Part shown: positions 62,738 through 64,000 of the stretch, in pieces
How positions within the stretch are numbered: the stretch's first letter is position 1
Layout of the letters: each line of letters starts with the position of its first letter
NCBI GenBank assembly: GCA_958510875.1
Contig: CAUEHT010000002.1
Span: 1,364,001 to 1,428,000, forward strand
Reading direction: 5' to 3'
Length of the DNA: 64,000 bases
Source: Endomychus coccineus
Taxonomy: Eukaryota > Arthropoda > Insecta > Coleoptera > Endomychidae
The notes under the pieces: generated by a model
What the model was told of the DNA's origin: nothing
Database searches by the model: none
Seen by the model: the letters and a program-made list of their open reading frames with translations, nothing else
Position numbers and translations under genes: made by a program

Positions 62738-62834
62738 TCAAGTCGAGCTATTGTGACGCGGAATCCATCCGGAAGACAAGATTTTTCAAGATTAGCTGTC
62801 CGCGGAAGTCTACAATCCAAGGAAGTTATTTTTA

Positions 62835-63984
<1,150 letters not shown>

Positions 63985-64000
63985 TTTTGTTGCTATTCTT

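Larger units (their letters stand above)
59721..62834. mobile_element. Penelope-like element, fold-back copy, with nested transposon
   Basis: The word AAGTTATTTTTA at 59721-59732 and again at 62823-62834 is a likely 12-bp target duplication. Inside, a minus-strand arm (61755-61731 and 60412 to about 59738) and a plus-strand arm (about 62075-62786) are near-identical inverse copies, separated by 320 bp of minus-strand reverse transcriptase sequence. The minus arm is interrupted by a 1.3-kb transposon. The whole unit lies 5' to the main exon of paralogue 3, in what should be its intron or upstream region. Confidence 0.8.

Overview
The window is nuclear DNA from an arthropod, most probably an insect. 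It is AT-rich, has spliced genes with GT/AG introns, and carries a nuclear copy of a mitochondrial segment in the insect order trnQ-trnM-nad2-trnW-trnC-trnY-cox1, read with the invertebrate mitochondrial code. It also holds hAT, Tc1/mariner-like, P-like, Penelope-like, Crypton-type, LINE and Polinton-type sequences. The insect order cannot be fixed from the sequence alone.

Layout. 0-5 kb: a hAT fragment, a P-like MITE and otherwise gene-free DNA. 5.2-9.2 kb: a four-exon plus-strand gene with two zinc fingers, a Crypton-type tyrosine recombinase domain and a SANT-like tail; it looks intact. 9-12 kb: fold-back elements and a Penelope-like remnant. 13.3-14.9 kb: the mitochondrial insert, joined directly to a broken virus-like block. 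14.9-24.4 kb (minus strand): a decayed Polinton/adintovirus-type element with two partial copies of its capsid cluster, an MSV199/BRO-like gene, a packaging ATPase with a dead Walker A motif, and an intronless matrix metalloproteinase (MMP) gene with three CRE-like sites upstream. 24.4-38.4 kb: repeats and mobile elements, namely a long-TIR mariner-type element, a Penelope-like remnant containing a 56-bp perfect palindrome, a 2198-bp near-identical tandem duplication carrying a hAT deletion derivative, a 28-bp minisatellite and a P-like element encoding a THAP domain.

38.8-59.6 kb: the most unusual part. Three minus-strand paralogues lie in tandem, each built on a very large exon entered at the same phase-1 acceptor. 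The second and third (about 1590 and 1970 codons of exon) carry arrays of about 25 copies of a 31-residue unit arranged in trimeric higher-order repeats, followed by four copies of a related 62-residue unit and a shared C-terminal domain. The first paralogue shares the N-terminal region of the second but has a different C-terminus and no array. I do not recognise the family. A 7-kb hAT element, itself split by a LINE, separates paralogues two and three.

59.7-62.8 kb: a Penelope-like element in fold-back arrangement, flanked by a 12-bp repeat. One arm is interrupted by an intact-looking Tc1/mariner-type transposon, and both arms carry a hammerhead-ribozyme core. The window ends in a (TA)n tract. 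The genes do not form one pathway. The region reads as a repeat-rich host locus whose likely host genes are the recombinase-derived gene and the repeat-protein trio; whether the MMP belongs to the host or to the Polinton is open.
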